Assembly: GCA_964641135.1 (NCBI GenBank)
Contig: CAZXJV010000003.1
Coordinates: 3,851 to 67,850 of the forward strand
From: Teretinema sp964641135
Lineage (GTDB): Bacteria > Spirochaetota > Spirochaetia > Treponematales > Treponemataceae
Direction: 5' to 3'
Length of the DNA: 64,000 nucleotides
Shown here: one piece after another, positions 16,489 through 24,884 of the stretch
Layout of the letters: each line of letters begins with the position of its first letter
Numbering within the stretch: position 1 is the first letter of the stretch
Made by a program: the position numbers and the translations under genes
Notes under the pieces: generated by a model
The model's input: only the letters and a program-made list of their open reading frames with translations
Told to the model about the DNA's origin: nothing
Database searches by the model: none

Positions 16489-17868
16489 TTAGTTCCGATT
16501 AACCAGTATTCGGCCCCACACCGGATCAACCGGTATTGGGGTGCTTCTTCCGTCAGAATGGAATTCACTGCTGTCATTCAGAACATCAACCCACACACCG
16601 GAAGAGGGGAGCTCGCAGGCAATGGTGGTATTATCCTGGCTTCCGTTTATAATAACAACGCAGCACTGTTGGTCTGTTGTTCGGCTGAATACCAGCTGAT
16701 CGGCACTTACAGCCAGCTGTTTCCACTGTCCGGTCCGTAATGCCGGGTAAGCGGCACGCAGAGCGCTCAGCCGCTGAATTACTGCACACAGCTCTCCGCC
16801 GGGATATGCCGGTTGCAGTGAGGCATCAAGATGATCGAATCTGCCTGGCTCGAACAGTGCAGGTCTGAGATCCTTGTCGCTTGCAGGCTTCCGTGAACCG
16901 CGGATACCCCATTCGCTTCCGTAATACACAGATGGTATACCGGGCATTGTAAATAACAGAATGTGCAGGGGAAAGACTGTGTCTGTTCGTGTCAGAACGG
17001 ACAGGCAGCGTTCAACATCGTGATTGTCCGCGAAATTATACAACAGCATATCACGGTATATTCCGTTGCTTCCGAACTGACGGTTCAGGCTCCAGGCAAT
17101 TTCATGCATATTCCGGTCGTTAAAACTGGACCATAAACCTTTGTATGCTTCGTAATTTGTTACAGCATCAAGACCGTTCCTGTAAACCCACTCCCTGTAA
17201 TCCCCGTGAACCACCTCGCCCACAAGCCAAAAATCAGGTTTCAGGGAGGCACAAAACGCAGCAAGGTCCTCCCTGAAACCTTTGTCCAGAACATCGGCTG
17301 CATCAAGACGCAGGCCGTCAATACCGAACTCTTCCATCCAGAACTTTACCGCCTGAAACAGATGTTCTTTGACCTCGGGGCAAGCGGTATTCAGCTTTGC
17401 AAGATCATAGTTTCCCGCCCAGCCCTGATAACTGAAACTGTCACCTGCAGGACTGTGCCGGGAAAAGTCGACGTCCATGTACCAGGTGCGGTATCGTGAA
17501 CCTGCACCCTGCTGCTGGATATCTTTGAACGCAAAGAAATCCCTCCCAGTATGATTCAGGACCGCATCCAGGACTACCGCAATGCCGGCTTCGTGACATG
17601 CATGCACAAGAGTCTGTAAATCACTATTGTTTCCCAGCCGACGGTCAACAGTAAAGTAATCCGCAGTATCATAGCCGTGGGCTGTCGATTCAAAAACAGG
17701 TCCAAGATACAGGGCGTTTATGCCGATTCCCCTCATATGGGGTATCCACCTGATCAACGTCGTCAGCGGTCGCTGCGGCGTACAGTGCGGGTGGTTACGC
17801 GTTTCGGCTCCAAGCATACCGAGGGGGTAGATGTGGTAAAATACACGGGTGTCGATGCTCTGTTTCAT
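16489..17868 (-). CDS. cytoplasmic alpha-amylase family (GH13) glycosidase
   Basis: The 459-residue protein has the GH13 (beta/alpha)8 barrel. The catalytic set is readable: the nucleophile Asp in GIDGLRLDAAD, the acid/base Glu in FWLVGEVVHG and the third Asp in YNFADNHDVER. Early landmarks are YLGPVFESTAHGYDTADY and VVLDAVLNHTG, and the C-terminal beta-domain is short. It lacks a signal peptide, so a cytoplasmic maltodextrin- or cyclodextrin-hydrolysing role is inferred. ATG 17868 follows AAGGAAG. Three palindromic operators, identical in type to those before the adjacent tetR gene, lie just upstream and strongly suggest repression by that TetR protein. It converges on the FHA-GGDEF gene. 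Confidence 0.88.
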   Translation of the reverse strand: MKQSIDTRVFYHIYPLGMLGAETRNHPHCTPQRPLTTLIRWIPHMRGIGINALYLGPVFESTAHGYDTADYFTVDRRLGNNSDLQTLVHACHEAGIAVVLDAVLNHTGRDFFAFKDIQQQGAGSRYRTWYMDVDFSRHSPAGDSFSYQGWAGNYDLAKLNTACPEVKEHLFQAVKFWMEEFGIDGLRLDAADVLDKGFREDLAAFCASLKPDFWLVGEVVHGDYREWVYRNGLDAVTNYEAYKGLWSSFNDRNMHEIAWSLNRQFGSNGIYRDMLLYNFADNHDVERCLSVLTRTDTVFPLHILLFTMPGIPSVYYGSEWGIRGSRKPASDKDLRPALFEPGRFDHLDASLQPAYPGGELCAVIQRLSALRAAYPALRTGQWKQLAVSADQLVFSRTTDQQCCVVIINGSQDNTTIACELPSSGVWVDVLNDSSEFHSDGRSTPIPVDPVWGRILVNRN

Positions 17869-17926
17869 GATTCTTCCTTCCTTGTACTCACCCGTTCGGG
17901 CGGTGCAAGCTGTATTGTTGTATGTG

Positions 17927-18020
17927 AATATACCTACCGGTCGGTATATTAAGCTGGTGGTTTGTATACCTACCGGTAGGTATACACTTTTGATTCACCT
18001 TGTACCTACCGGTAGGTATA
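17927..18020. promoter_or_regulatory. three TetR-type operators upstream of the GH13 gene
   Basis: Palindromes with a TACCKACCGGTMGGTA-like core lie at 17927-17950 (near perfect), 17964-17985 (perfect 22 bp, GTATACCTACCGGTAGGTAT plus AC) and 18001-18020. Their centres are exactly 36 bp apart (17938.5, 17974.5, 18010.5), so they repeat on nearly the same face of the helix only if bound in a fixed register (about 3.4 turns). Confidence 0.85.
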
Positions 18021-18110
18021 AAGCATTGTCCAACAGGGTGCAGATAAACCCGGGGTTCCCGGAAGCCTGTTACATATGGATCGGGCAGGTCTTTCTGCTA
18101 CAGGGGGCCT

Positions 18111-18689
18111 CTACAGTATGCCGTGCATATACTGATGAATTACTCTTCGGATTCCTTCATCGGTTGGCTGAAACTGCCCGTTGATCACCGCCAGTGATCG
18201 ATTATCCATAAGGCCCAAAAAGGTTTGAGCGCAAAGAGCTTCATGGCCGCGTATATTGCCCATTTCGGGTAGACAGGCACAGAATAACTCATCGATACGG
18301 CCGTACAGTGCTTCTGCCAAAGCAGAAAAGGCACGGTGCCCTTCGTTGTCCGGAGCAGCCGCAGAAAGAGCCAAATATAAACGAACAAAGTGTGGTTCGC
18401 GTATTGCCTGCTCCATCGCGGTTCTCATCAGATTCAGAAGGTTAATTGTCAAATCACGCTGATAACTGGCTGCTTCGGTAATACGGGCATAATAGGGAGA
18501 GCCGATATCGGCTACAATGGCGTTAAGTATTCCGTTTTTACTGCCGAACCAATGGTACAACGTTGGTTTTGTTATTCCTGCTGATTCGCAAATTTCCTGT
18601 ACCCCGACAGCTTCATAGCCGCGAAGTGCAAATAGAGTCAAAGCCTCTCGAAGAATTACTTCCCGGTTTCCGCTTGTTTCTGTATTCAT
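18111..18689 (-). CDS. TetR family transcriptional regulator
   Basis: The 192-residue protein has the TetR N-terminal helix-turn-helix (REVILREALTLFALRGYEAV, then ICESAGITKPTLYHWFGSK) and a C-terminal ligand domain with two Cys, too variable to predict the ligand. I chose ATG 18689 because the DNA-binding domain starts there and an ATG at 18818 would translate through the operators. The TATACT -10 box of a TTGACA promoter ends 6 nt before the ATG, so the mRNA is leaderless. Four operators lie across and upstream of the promoter and three more lie between it and the downstream GH13 gene. Autoregulation and control of the glycosidase are inferred from that. Confidence 0.9.
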   Translation of the reverse strand: MNTETSGNREVILREALTLFALRGYEAVGVQEICESAGITKPTLYHWFGSKNGILNAIVADIGSPYYARITEAASYQRDLTINLLNLMRTAMEQAIREPHFVRLYLALSAAAPDNEGHRAFSALAEALYGRIDELFCACLPEMGNIRGHEALCAQTFLGLMDNRSLAVINGQFQPTDEGIRRVIHQYMHGIL

Positions 18690-18695
18690 GGTTGC

Positions 18696-18724
18696 AGTAT
18701 ACCGTTCGGTATAGTCAATGTCAA
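18696..18724 (-). promoter_or_regulatory. tetR promoter, with operator overlapping the -10 region
   Basis: TTGACA (18724-18719), a 17-nt spacer and TATACT (18701-18696) precede the ATG at 18689 by only 6 nt. The operator 18698-18713 covers the spacer and most of the -10 box, the standard geometry for repression. Confidence 0.8.
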
Positions 18725-18812
18725 GCAGTATACTGATCGGTATATAATAATTGTTGTGTACATACCGGTCGGTATGCAACTGAACTATTAATACTACACA
18801 CCGGTCGGTATA
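18698..18812. promoter_or_regulatory. four TetR-type operators upstream of tetR
   Basis: Sites matching TATACCGNNCGGTATA lie at 18698-18713 (perfect), 18729-18744 (one arm altered), 18761-18776 (CATACCGGTCGGTATG) and 18797-18812 (one arm altered). Centres are 31, 32 and 36 bp apart, close to three helical turns, so the repressor dimers could align on one face. Confidence 0.85.
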
Positions 18813-18814
18813 CA

Positions 18815-18847
18815 ACAAAAAACCCGGCGGGGAGGAATCCGCCGGGT
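18815..18847 (-). terminator. intrinsic terminator after asnB
   Basis: Read on the minus strand, ACCCGGCGG (18847-18839) pairs with its complement 18830-18822 over an 8-nt loop and is followed by six T. It ends asnB transcription just before the tetR operator region. Confidence 0.85.
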
Positions 18848-18865
18848 GAGTGAAGTGATGTCTTT

Positions 18866-20554
18866 TTAATATGATTGTTCATGAACTCCTGCGACAGCAC
18901 GGCCTGAAGGATCGTTCATGTTCCTGAACGCAGCATCCCATTCAAGGGCCTTTGCTGTACTGCAGGCTACGCTCGCTTCATAAGGAACAGTACGAGCCGC
19001 GCTTGCAGACGGAAAGCACTCTTCAAAAATGGTTCGGTAGTAATACTGTTCCTTTGTCATGGGAGGGTTGACCGGGAACCGGTCTGCTGCCCGGGCAAAC
19101 TGGCTGTCCGGAACTTTTTCTTCACACAAAGCTTTGAGCGAGTCTATCCAGCTGTAGCCAACTCCGTCCGAGAACTGTTCCTTCTGGCGCCACAGGATAT
19201 CGGCCGGCAACAGATCCTTAAAAGCTTCACGCAAAACCCATTTTTCTATCCGTTTACTGCCACTGTGGCGGACTCCTGCTTCGCCTGACAGTTTATCTGC
19301 CGGATCAATCGTCATTGCTACATCAATGAATTCTTTATCAAGGAAGGGTACCCGTCCTTCAACCCCCCATGCGGCCAGGGATTTATTCGCCCTCAAACAA
19401 TCATATAAATGCAGTTTCGAAAGTTTGCGTACAGTTTCTTCGTGCAGTTCTTTAGCATCGGGGGCTTTATGGAAATACAGGTAGCCCCCGAATAACTCAT
19501 CGGAGCCCTCTCCTGAAAGCACCATCTTGATTCCCATTGCCTTGATCGCCCGTGACAGCAGATACATTGGTGTACTGGCTCTGATGGTTGTAATATCATA
19601 GGTTTCCAGGTGGTAGATCACATCCCGGATTGCATCAAGCCCTTCCTGTACGGTGAAGTGGATCTCATGGTGTACCGTCCCGATATGATCGGCAGCTTTT
19701 TGGGCTGCGGCCAGGTCTGGCGAACCGGCAAGGCCGACAGCAAAAGAATGCAGGCGCGGCCACCATGCTCCCTGTGTATCGTCAGATTCAATACGCTTGT
19801 CGGCGAATTTTTGGGTTATGGTTGCGATGAGCGATGAATCAAGCCCGCCGGACAACAGAACCCCATAGGGTACGTCGCTCATCAATTGACGTTTAACTGC
19901 CGATTCCAGGGCTGCACGCAGGGCTGCCAGGTTTGTTTTCGCACCCTGAACTCCGGACCACTCCATCCAGTCCCGTTTATACCATGTACGTTCCTTTTTT
20001 TCCGGACTGTACAACAGGTTGCCTGGCTGAAAACTGCGAATTTCTGTACAAACGCCCTCAAGGGCTTTCATCTCGCTGGCTACATAATAGCGGCCCTCGG
20101 TATCCCATCCCTGATACAGGGGGATAATTCCAATATGATCCCTTGCAACAAGATAGCAATCCTTTTCAATATCATAGAGGGCAAACGCAAAAATACCGTT
20201 CAAGTCTTCCAGAAGTTCCGGCCCTTTATCCCGGTACAGTGCCAGAATAACTTCACAGTCAGATTGTGTTAAAAAATCATACCGTCCTGCATACCGTTCA
20301 CGAATTTCGCGGTGGTTGTATATTTCGCCGTTAACAGCAAGCACGAGTTTACCGTCCTTGCTGAACAGGGGCTGTTTTCCCGAAAGAGGGTCCACTATGG
20401 CCAGACGCTCGTGGGCGAGCATGGCATGGTCTCCCGACCAGATACCTGACCAGTCCGGTCCTCGATGACGCAAACTTTTGGCCATTTTCAGAATTTGATT
20501 CCGGAATGGTTCCGTTGTCTGCTTGATCTCAAAGGCACCTACAATTCCGCACAT
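18866..20554 (-). CDS. asnB: glutamine-hydrolysing asparagine synthetase B
   Basis: The 562-residue enzyme makes asparagine from aspartate, ATP and glutamine. It begins MCGIVGAFE, placing the catalytic Cys at residue 2 of an N-terminal-nucleophile glutaminase domain (about 1-190). The synthetase domain has the PP-loop LLSGGLDSSLIA near residue 237. Family length and AMP-binding SGEGSDELFGGYLYF are visible. A good AGGAGG site precedes the ATG at 20554. Upstream lies a leader with a 20-bp perfect hairpin followed by T5, suggesting attenuation. It neighbours carA-carB and glnA in the same direction, so glutamine-consuming and glutamine-making enzymes are grouped. Confidence 0.96.
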   Translation of the reverse strand: MCGIVGAFEIKQTTEPFRNQILKMAKSLRHRGPDWSGIWSGDHAMLAHERLAIVDPLSGKQPLFSKDGKLVLAVNGEIYNHREIRERYAGRYDFLTQSDCEVILALYRDKGPELLEDLNGIFAFALYDIEKDCYLVARDHIGIIPLYQGWDTEGRYYVASEMKALEGVCTEIRSFQPGNLLYSPEKKERTWYKRDWMEWSGVQGAKTNLAALRAALESAVKRQLMSDVPYGVLLSGGLDSSLIATITQKFADKRIESDDTQGAWWPRLHSFAVGLAGSPDLAAAQKAADHIGTVHHEIHFTVQEGLDAIRDVIYHLETYDITTIRASTPMYLLSRAIKAMGIKMVLSGEGSDELFGGYLYFHKAPDAKELHEETVRKLSKLHLYDCLRANKSLAAWGVEGRVPFLDKEFIDVAMTIDPADKLSGEAGVRHSGSKRIEKWVLREAFKDLLPADILWRQKEQFSDGVGYSWIDSLKALCEEKVPDSQFARAADRFPVNPPMTKEQYYYRTIFEECFPSASAARTVPYEASVACSTAKALEWDAAFRNMNDPSGRAVAGVHEQSY

Positions 20555-20581
20555 GGTCCATTCCTCCTGGCATTCTGTAAA

Positions 20582-20616
20582 GGAGACCTCAAAAACTTCA
20601 GTTTCCGGAGGTCCCC
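20582..20616 (-). other. second hairpin in the asnB leader
   Basis: On the minus strand 20616-20608 can pair with 20590-20582, nine pairs including one G-U, with an intervening 17 nt. It lies between the long terminator-like hairpin and the asnB start and ends close to the ribosome-binding site. Confidence 0.45.
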
Positions 20617-20628
20617 TGAAATCTATAC

Positions 20629-20678
20629 AAAAAGGGCTTCCGGACGTGCGTCATTCACTGACGCACGTCCGGAAGCCC
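20629..20678 (-). terminator. long perfect hairpin with U-tract in the asnB leader
   Basis: Two arms of 20 bp (20634-20653 and 20659-20678) are exact reverse complements around a 5-nt loop. On the minus strand the hairpin is followed by T5. It lies about 18 nt downstream of the predicted asnB start point, so it could be a leader terminator or an unusually stable structural element. Confidence 0.8.
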
Positions 20679-20702
20679 CGTTGCTTCTCTGCGACTCCCC
20701 TG

Positions 20703-20731
20703 ATACTAACCCAGCTGAAAAAAAGAATCAA
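20703..20731 (-). promoter_or_regulatory. asnB promoter
   Basis: TTGATT (20731-20726), a 17-nt spacer and TAGTAT (20708-20703) predict a transcript starting near 20696, giving a leader of about 140 nt before asnB. Confidence 0.55.
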
Positions 20732-20798
20732 GCTATAGTTGTATAAATATACACAAAAAATGCATGAAAATCGATTGTATTGAGCGGGAACCGCACAT

Positions 20799-20826
20799 TT
20801 GACAGGCATGTGCGCAGATGTAATAC
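20799..20826 (+). promoter_or_regulatory. promoter of the solute-binding protein gene
   Basis: TTGACA (20799-20804), a 16-nt spacer and TAATAC (20821-20826) lie just before a GAGAGGA ribosome-binding site. Confidence 0.6.
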
Positions 20827-20844
20827 TGTCTGAGAGAGGACGTA

Positions 20845-21606
20845 ATGAAACAGCTGCCTGTTATAGTTAGTCTTATATGCCTGTGCTGTGTACATGCAGA
20901 AACGATCATGTTGCTCGCACCGGATTATCCTCCATTTACACCCCACGGAGGCCGCCCGGGCATCTGGTGCGAGCTGGTTAGTGAAGCCTATGCCCTGGAA
21001 GGTATTACAGTGCAGTGGACGGTATATCCCATTCAGCGGGGCAATCTTATGGTAAGCCGTGGTGAGTCTCTTGCTATCGTTAACAGTGAAATTGCGTTTG
21101 ATGATACAAGTTCTGTTTTTATGCCGACAGCCTCTTTCTTTTATGTAGATGTAGGGGTTTTTTTTAAGGGATCCCGGTTACCGGACTCTTTTCGTGTAGA
21201 CCATCCCGGCCAGCTTTCTGCCTGGAGGGTAGGGGGGCTGCGTGGCACCGGTTCTATCCAGGTTATGCGAACACATAATGTACCTATCGAGATTTCCGAC
21301 ACAATTGAATCCATGACCCTGAAGCTTTCGGTAGACCGTCTGGATATGATGCTTCTTGGTGATCTGACCGGCCTTGATGCTCTGCATACCTACCTTCCGT
21401 CCGTACATCAATCATACAGATATGCTTCGGTATATCAGTCGCCGATCAATCTGATTTTTTCCCGCACTTTTCCGGATTCCCGGCGCTATGCCGACTTCTG
21501 GGCAAGCGGATTGTCCAAACTTCGCAGCAGCGGCAGGTATCTGGAGATTATCGGGTCATATTATCCTGACGGTAAAATCAATCCAATGGTCCTGATCAGG
21601 CCGTAA
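20845..21606 (+). CDS. SBP family 3 periplasmic solute-binding protein
   Basis: The 253-residue protein has a signal peptide (cleavage after CVHA, about residue 18) and a class II binding-protein fold of the amino-acid/ligand-sensing type. The fold starts with MLLAPDYPPFTPHGGRPGIW, then has a glycine-rich hinge (VGGLRGTGSIQVMRTHNVPI) and the repeated FWASGLSKLRSSGRYLEIIG of SBP_bac_3 proteins. It lacks the sensor or permease domains that such modules often join, and no transport genes adjoin it. It is the only plus-strand gene in the asnB-carAB block, so a shared role with nitrogen metabolism is possible but unproven. GAGAGGA supports ATG 20845. Confidence 0.75.
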   Translation: MKQLPVIVSLICLCCVHAETIMLLAPDYPPFTPHGGRPGIWCELVSEAYALEGITVQWTVYPIQRGNLMVSRGESLAIVNSEIAFDDTSSVFMPTASFFYVDVGVFFKGSRLPDSFRVDHPGQLSAWRVGGLRGTGSIQVMRTHNVPIEISDTIESMTLKLSVDRLDMMLLGDLTGLDALHTYLPSVHQSYRYASVYQSPINLIFSRTFPDSRRYADFWASGLSKLRSSGRYLEIIGSYYPDGKINPMVLIRP

Positions 21607-21613
21607 ACCCTGA

Positions 21614-24600
21614 TTATTTGAAGATTGCTACAATGTCATGCGGCTCAAGTACCATACTTGTGCCCCGTTCCAGGCATTGGGCAAAGGCACCAGCGGTGTC
21701 AAGACTGGTCAAACAGGCACAGTTATGCTCAACAGCTGAGCGGCGAATCCGGAAACCGTCCCTGTTTTTATCCCGGCCGCGTGTAGGCGTGTTGATGATA
21801 AGGGCCAGCTCTCCTTTCTGCAATGCATCCAGAATATTCGGCGAAGCTTCGCTTGGGCGGTTTATTTTCTGGCAGTCTACACCATTAGACATCAGATATT
21901 TCCAGGTGCCTTCGGTAGCAACGATACGCCATCCGGCATTTGCATACCGGCGAATTACTGGCAATCCCTCCGTATAGTCTCTTTCCCGCAATGAAACAGC
22001 AATAGTTCCCCGTCCGTCTGCCCCTGCGCGGATCTTTAATCCCGATGCACGGAAACCCTTGTACAGGGCATCGGCCCAGTTCCGGGCGATTCCCAGGGCT
22101 TCTCCGGTGCTTTTCATTTCCGGTCCAAGAGCGGTTTCCACACCGTGAAGCTTTTCGAAAGAAAATACCGGCATTTTTACTGCACTGTAGCTTGATTCCG
22201 GGTACAAACCTGTTCCCCAGCCCATGTCCGCCAGCTTTTCGCCAAACATGCAGCGGGTTGCCAGCTCCACTATCGGTACACCGGTCACCTTGCTGATATA
22301 CGGTACAGTGCGGCTCGATCTCGGGTTAACTTCTATAACAAAGATCTCGTCGCCTTTTGCAATAAACTGGATGTTAATCAGACCGATAACCTTCAATTCT
22401 TTTGCAAGACGGGCTGAATAGTCTGCCAGTCGGGCCTTTTGTTCAGCTGTCAAATTGGGAGCCGGGTACACAGATATACTGTCGCCGGAATGGATTCCGG
22501 TTCGTTCTATATGTTCCATAATTCCCGGTATCAGAATATCTGTGCCGTCGCATACAGCATCCACTTCTGCCTCGGTCCCCTCAATATATTTATCAACCAG
22601 GATCGGGTTGTCCTGTTGAACCTGATTTATGATATCCATAAATTCAACAATATCCGAATCACACCAGGCAATTTCCATTCCCTGACCGCCAAGTACATAG
22701 GATGGCCTGACAAGAACGGGATATCCAAGTTCGTTCGCAGCCTGGAGGGCTTCAGGTGTAGTTAACACCGTTTTACCTGCAGCGCGCGGTATTGCGGTTG
22801 CGGCAAGGACCCGGTCAAACAGCTCGCGATCTTCTGCTCTGTCGACATCACGTGCAGATGTTCCCAGTATGGGTACTCCCAAACCGGATATTGCTTTTGT
22901 CAGTTTTATTGCAGTTTGACCGCCAAACTGAACAACAGCGCCGACCGGGCGTTCATTTTCCACAATACTTTCAACATCCTCAGGTGTCAGCGGTTCAAAA
23001 TACAAACGGTCGGCAATATCAAAATCTGTACTTACTGTTTCGGGATTGCTGTTTGCTATGATTGTTTCATAGCCCATTTCTTCCAGGGCCCACACACAAT
23101 GAACAGAACAATAGTCAAACTCTATACCCTGCCCGATGCGGATAGGACCTGAACCAAGAACAAGAACCTTGCCCTTGTCGGGGCTCGCAGAATCCGGCCG
23201 CCGCCCGGCCCCGATAATATGACTGGCGTACTCTTCATCGCTGGCTTCGTTTACCGAGTTGTAGTTTGAGAAAAAATAGGGCGTCTGGGCTTCAAACTCT
23301 CCGGCACACGTATCAACCATATTGTAGCCGGGTATAATTCCATGCCGTTTGCGCAGATATCTGACCTCTTTTTCGTCTACATTCAGAAGGCGGGCAATTT
23401 CACGGTCAGGAAAACCTGCTTTTTTGGCTTCCATAAGGGTGTCATAGTCCCTGGCCCCGAACGAAATACGTTTTTCTATTTCCAGAATGTGCATCAGCCG
23501 GTCAAGAAACCACAGGTCTATTTTGGTAATTTCATGAATTTCTTCCGGGCTTGTACCTCTGCGCATCAGTTCGCTGATTTCCCATAACCGCTCATCGCTG
23601 ATTTTTTCTGTTATGCGCTTCATTAATTCAGCGGTTTCCATTACAGAAAACTTGCGATGCCACAGGGAAAACACATTCTGTTCCAGCGAGCGGATCGCCT
23701 TCATCAAGGCACCTTCAAAACTGGCGCTTATGGCCATGACCTCTCCGGTTGCCTGCATCTGGGTTCCCAGCTTGCGTTTTGCATTGACAAACTTGTCAAA
23801 CGGCCATCGAGGTATCTTTACCACACAATAGTCCAACGCAGGTTCAAAGCAGGCGTAGGTTTTTCCGGTTACCGAGTTTTTTATTTCATCAAGGGTGTAT
23901 CCCAAAGCTATCCGGCTTGAAACCTTTGCAATCGGATATCCGGTTGCCTTTGATGCCAGGGCCGACGAACGGCTTACACGCGGATTTACCTCGATAACAG
24001 CGTAATCCGAGGAGTCGGGATGAAGGGCATACTGTACATTACAGCCGCCTTCAACACCGAGAGCGTTAATGATATTGATGGCACTTGTGCGCAGCATCTG
24101 ATGATCCTTGTCGGACAGGGTCTGGCTTGGTGCGACAACTATCGAATCTCCGGTGTGAACACCGACCGGATCAAAGTTTTCCATGTTGCAAACGATGATA
24201 CAGTTGCCGGCAGCATCGCGGATAACCTCATATTCAATCTCCTTCCAGCCTGAGATACATTTTTCTATAAGAACCTGTCCAACTCGCGACAGAGCCAGTC
24301 CGTTAGGGGCGATTTCTTCCAGTTCACCTTCGTTTGCAGCTATCCCGCCGCCCGATCCGCCCAGTGTATAGGCCGGGCGGACTATTACCGGAAAGCCGAT
24401 TTCCCGCGCAAAATCACGGGCATCTTCGTAGGTTGTTACCACCTTGGAGATGATGCAGGGTTCCCCTATAGACTCCATCGTGTCCTTGAATGCCTGCCGG
24501 TCTTCAGCCTTTTTAATCGTTTCGCTTTTTGTGCCCAGCAGTCGTACATTACGGTCCTCAAGCCAGCCGGAATCAGCCAGTTCCATAGCCAGATTAAGCC

Positions 24601-24883
24601 CTGTTTGACCGCCCAGCGTCGGCAGGATGGAATCAGGTTTTTCTATTTCAATAATCCGCTTTACCGTATCAACTGTCAGCGGTTCGATATACACACGGTC
24701 TGCAATATCGCGATCGGTCATGATGGTCGCGGGGTTTGAATTGATCAGGACAACCTCAAGGCCCTCTTCTTTAAGGGTCCGGCAGGCCTGTGTTCCGGCG
24801 TAATCAAATTCGGCTGCCTGACCAATAATGATCGGACCTGAACCGATAACCAGGACTTTTTGTATTGACGGGTTGCGCGGCAT
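21614..24883 (-). CDS. carB: carbamoyl-phosphate synthase, large subunit
   Basis: The 1,089-residue subunit makes carbamoyl phosphate from bicarbonate, ammonia supplied by CarA and two ATP. It has two homologous ATP-grasp halves, each opening with a VLVLGSGPI-type motif (near residues 8 and 570). Each half also has an NxxGGQT-like element (LGGQTGLNLA, FGGQTAIKL), and a C-terminal regulatory MGS-like domain begins around residue 945. It is close to the usual length. The start at 24883 lies 1 bp after the carA stop, so the two are coupled. Downstream its stop is 8 bp from the convergent solute-binding protein gene. Products feed pyrimidine and arginine synthesis. Confidence 0.97.
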   Translation of the reverse strand: MPRNPSIQKVLVIGSGPIIIGQAAEFDYAGTQACRTLKEEGLEVVLINSNPATIMTDRDIADRVYIEPLTVDTVKRIIEIEKPDSILPTLGGQTGLNLAMELADSGWLEDRNVRLLGTKSETIKKAEDRQAFKDTMESIGEPCIISKVVTTYEDARDFAREIGFPVIVRPAYTLGGSGGGIAANEGELEEIAPNGLALSRVGQVLIEKCISGWKEIEYEVIRDAAGNCIIVCNMENFDPVGVHTGDSIVVAPSQTLSDKDHQMLRTSAINIINALGVEGGCNVQYALHPDSSDYAVIEVNPRVSRSSALASKATGYPIAKVSSRIALGYTLDEIKNSVTGKTYACFEPALDYCVVKIPRWPFDKFVNAKRKLGTQMQATGEVMAISASFEGALMKAIRSLEQNVFSLWHRKFSVMETAELMKRITEKISDERLWEISELMRRGTSPEEIHEITKIDLWFLDRLMHILEIEKRISFGARDYDTLMEAKKAGFPDREIARLLNVDEKEVRYLRKRHGIIPGYNMVDTCAGEFEAQTPYFFSNYNSVNEASDEEYASHIIGAGRRPDSASPDKGKVLVLGSGPIRIGQGIEFDYCSVHCVWALEEMGYETIIANSNPETVSTDFDIADRLYFEPLTPEDVESIVENERPVGAVVQFGGQTAIKLTKAISGLGVPILGTSARDVDRAEDRELFDRVLAATAIPRAAGKTVLTTPEALQAANELGYPVLVRPSYVLGGQGMEIAWCDSDIVEFMDIINQVQQDNPILVDKYIEGTEAEVDAVCDGTDILIPGIMEHIERTGIHSGDSISVYPAPNLTAEQKARLADYSARLAKELKVIGLINIQFIAKGDEIFVIEVNPRSSRTVPYISKVTGVPIVELATRCMFGEKLADMGWGTGLYPESSYSAVKMPVFSFEKLHGVETALGPEMKSTGEALGIARNWADALYKGFRASGLKIRAGADGRGTIAVSLRERDYTEGLPVIRRYANAGWRIVATEGTWKYLMSNGVDCQKINRPSEASPNILDALQKGELALIINTPTRGRDKNRDGFRIRRSAVEHNCACLTSLDTAGAFAQCLERGTSMVLEPHDIVAIFK

Positions 24884-24884
24884 A

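Noticed and set aside
17927..18812. Spaced palindromes considered as a CRISPR-like array
   Set aside because: The repeats are operators 16-24 bp long in two clusters around a TetR gene, the spacers are not uniform protospacer-like and no cas genes exist.
20634..20678. 20-bp inverted repeat considered as an insertion-sequence end or transposon scar
   Set aside because: It is a single hairpin with a 5-nt loop followed by a T-tract, with no target duplication or transposase; an RNA hairpin is simpler.
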